From Gonapodya prolifera JEL478 (taxonomy: Eukaryota; Monoblepharomycota; Monoblepharidomycetes; Monoblepharidales; Gonapodyaceae), in the NCBI GenBank assembly GCA_001574975.1, contig KQ965747.1, positions 92,463 through 110,474 on the forward strand: 18,012 nt of DNA, given 5' to 3'. This document shows positions 17,896-18,012 of this stretch, piece by piece. The position numbers were made by a program, and so were the translations under genes. The notes beneath the pieces were generated by a model. It was not told the DNA's origin, searched no databases, and worked only from the letters and a program-made list of their open reading frames with translations. How positions within the stretch are numbered: the first letter of the stretch is position 1; each line of letters starts with the position of its first letter.

Positions 17896-18012
17896 CTAAC
17901 ACCCCTGCGGAAGCGGCGAAATTCCCGAACACTTTGGACTCGCCGGGGTGATGTTGACGTCCGTGAACGTGAACTTGCTGCACGCCGCGCAAAGGATATA
18001 AATGCTCTGCTT
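17896..18012 (-). CDS. second endopolygalacturonase copy, 3' end only (partial)
   Basis: Only the last 39 codons, counting the stop, lie in the window. They end with the same TAG as the first copy. The 117 bases differ from 12900-13016 at one position (C at 17917, T at 12921), which is a synonymous change in a serine codon. The encoded tail is therefore identical to that of the complete gene (KCSGISPLPQGC). The rest of the gene lies beyond the right edge, so intactness cannot be judged. Confidence 0.85.
   Translation of the reverse strand, partial: KQSIYILCAACSKFTFTDVNITPASPKCSGISPLPQGC

Noticed and set aside
1-18012. CRISPR arrays, bacterial operons or prophage features.
   Set aside because: The window is eukaryotic with spliced genes, and no regularly spaced identical repeats with unique spacers occur.

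Overview
The window looks like nuclear DNA of a filamentous fungus, most likely an Agaricomycete (Basidiomycota). Genes are broken by many short GT-AG introns (about 50-120 nt). The proteins are eukaryotic and fungal in type: a TOM7 mitochondrial import subunit, a ZnF-UBP ubiquitin protease relative, an SDR with several introns, an F-box-like/ankyrin protein and a secreted GH28 endopolygalacturonase. A decayed hAT DNA transposon with a BED-type N-terminus is also present. The taxon is inferred from gene style, not from any search. Two ambiguous bases (430 and 14146) suggest a draft assembly.

Layout. 1-615 is gene-free DNA with a weak direct repeat and a hairpin. About 616-1670 is a hAT-like remnant with a broken transposase fragment. 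1840-2205 (minus) is a three-exon TOM7 gene whose exons are too short for simple ORF calling. It is divergent from a USP-like gene (2397-4462, plus) that keeps the zinc finger and the His/Asp half of the protease but lacks a recognisable Cys box and QQD box. Convergent with that is a putative mitochondrial protein of unknown function (4630-5478, minus), followed by an SDR oxidoreductase on the same strand (5635-7339). 7340-8909 is non-coding. An F-box-like/ankyrin-repeat gene lies at 8910-10055. 10056-12899 is gene-free but full of diverged repeats. A seven-exon endopolygalacturonase lies at 12900-14694 (minus). 14695-16660 is featureless. 16660-18012 is a second, diverged copy of the DNA 3' of the polygalacturonase, and it runs into the nearly identical 3' end of a second polygalacturonase gene cut by the window edge.

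The left part (1.8-7.3 kb) is compact housekeeping-like DNA. The right part (7.9-18 kb) is a repeat-rich accessory region in which a plant cell-wall-degrading gene has been tandemly duplicated. The strongest points for follow-up are: (i) the tandem polygalacturonase duplication, with an abrupt switch from diverged flank to 116/117 identical coding bases; (ii) a small Cys-rich module plus polyproline linker in front of the GH28 domain; (iii) a roughly 60-bp dispersed repeat and an over-represented TTTGGACG octamer, apparently confined to the right half; (iv) the USP-like protein with a missing half of its active site; and (v) the hAT remnant, in which one arm has lost its CpGs and the other has not.
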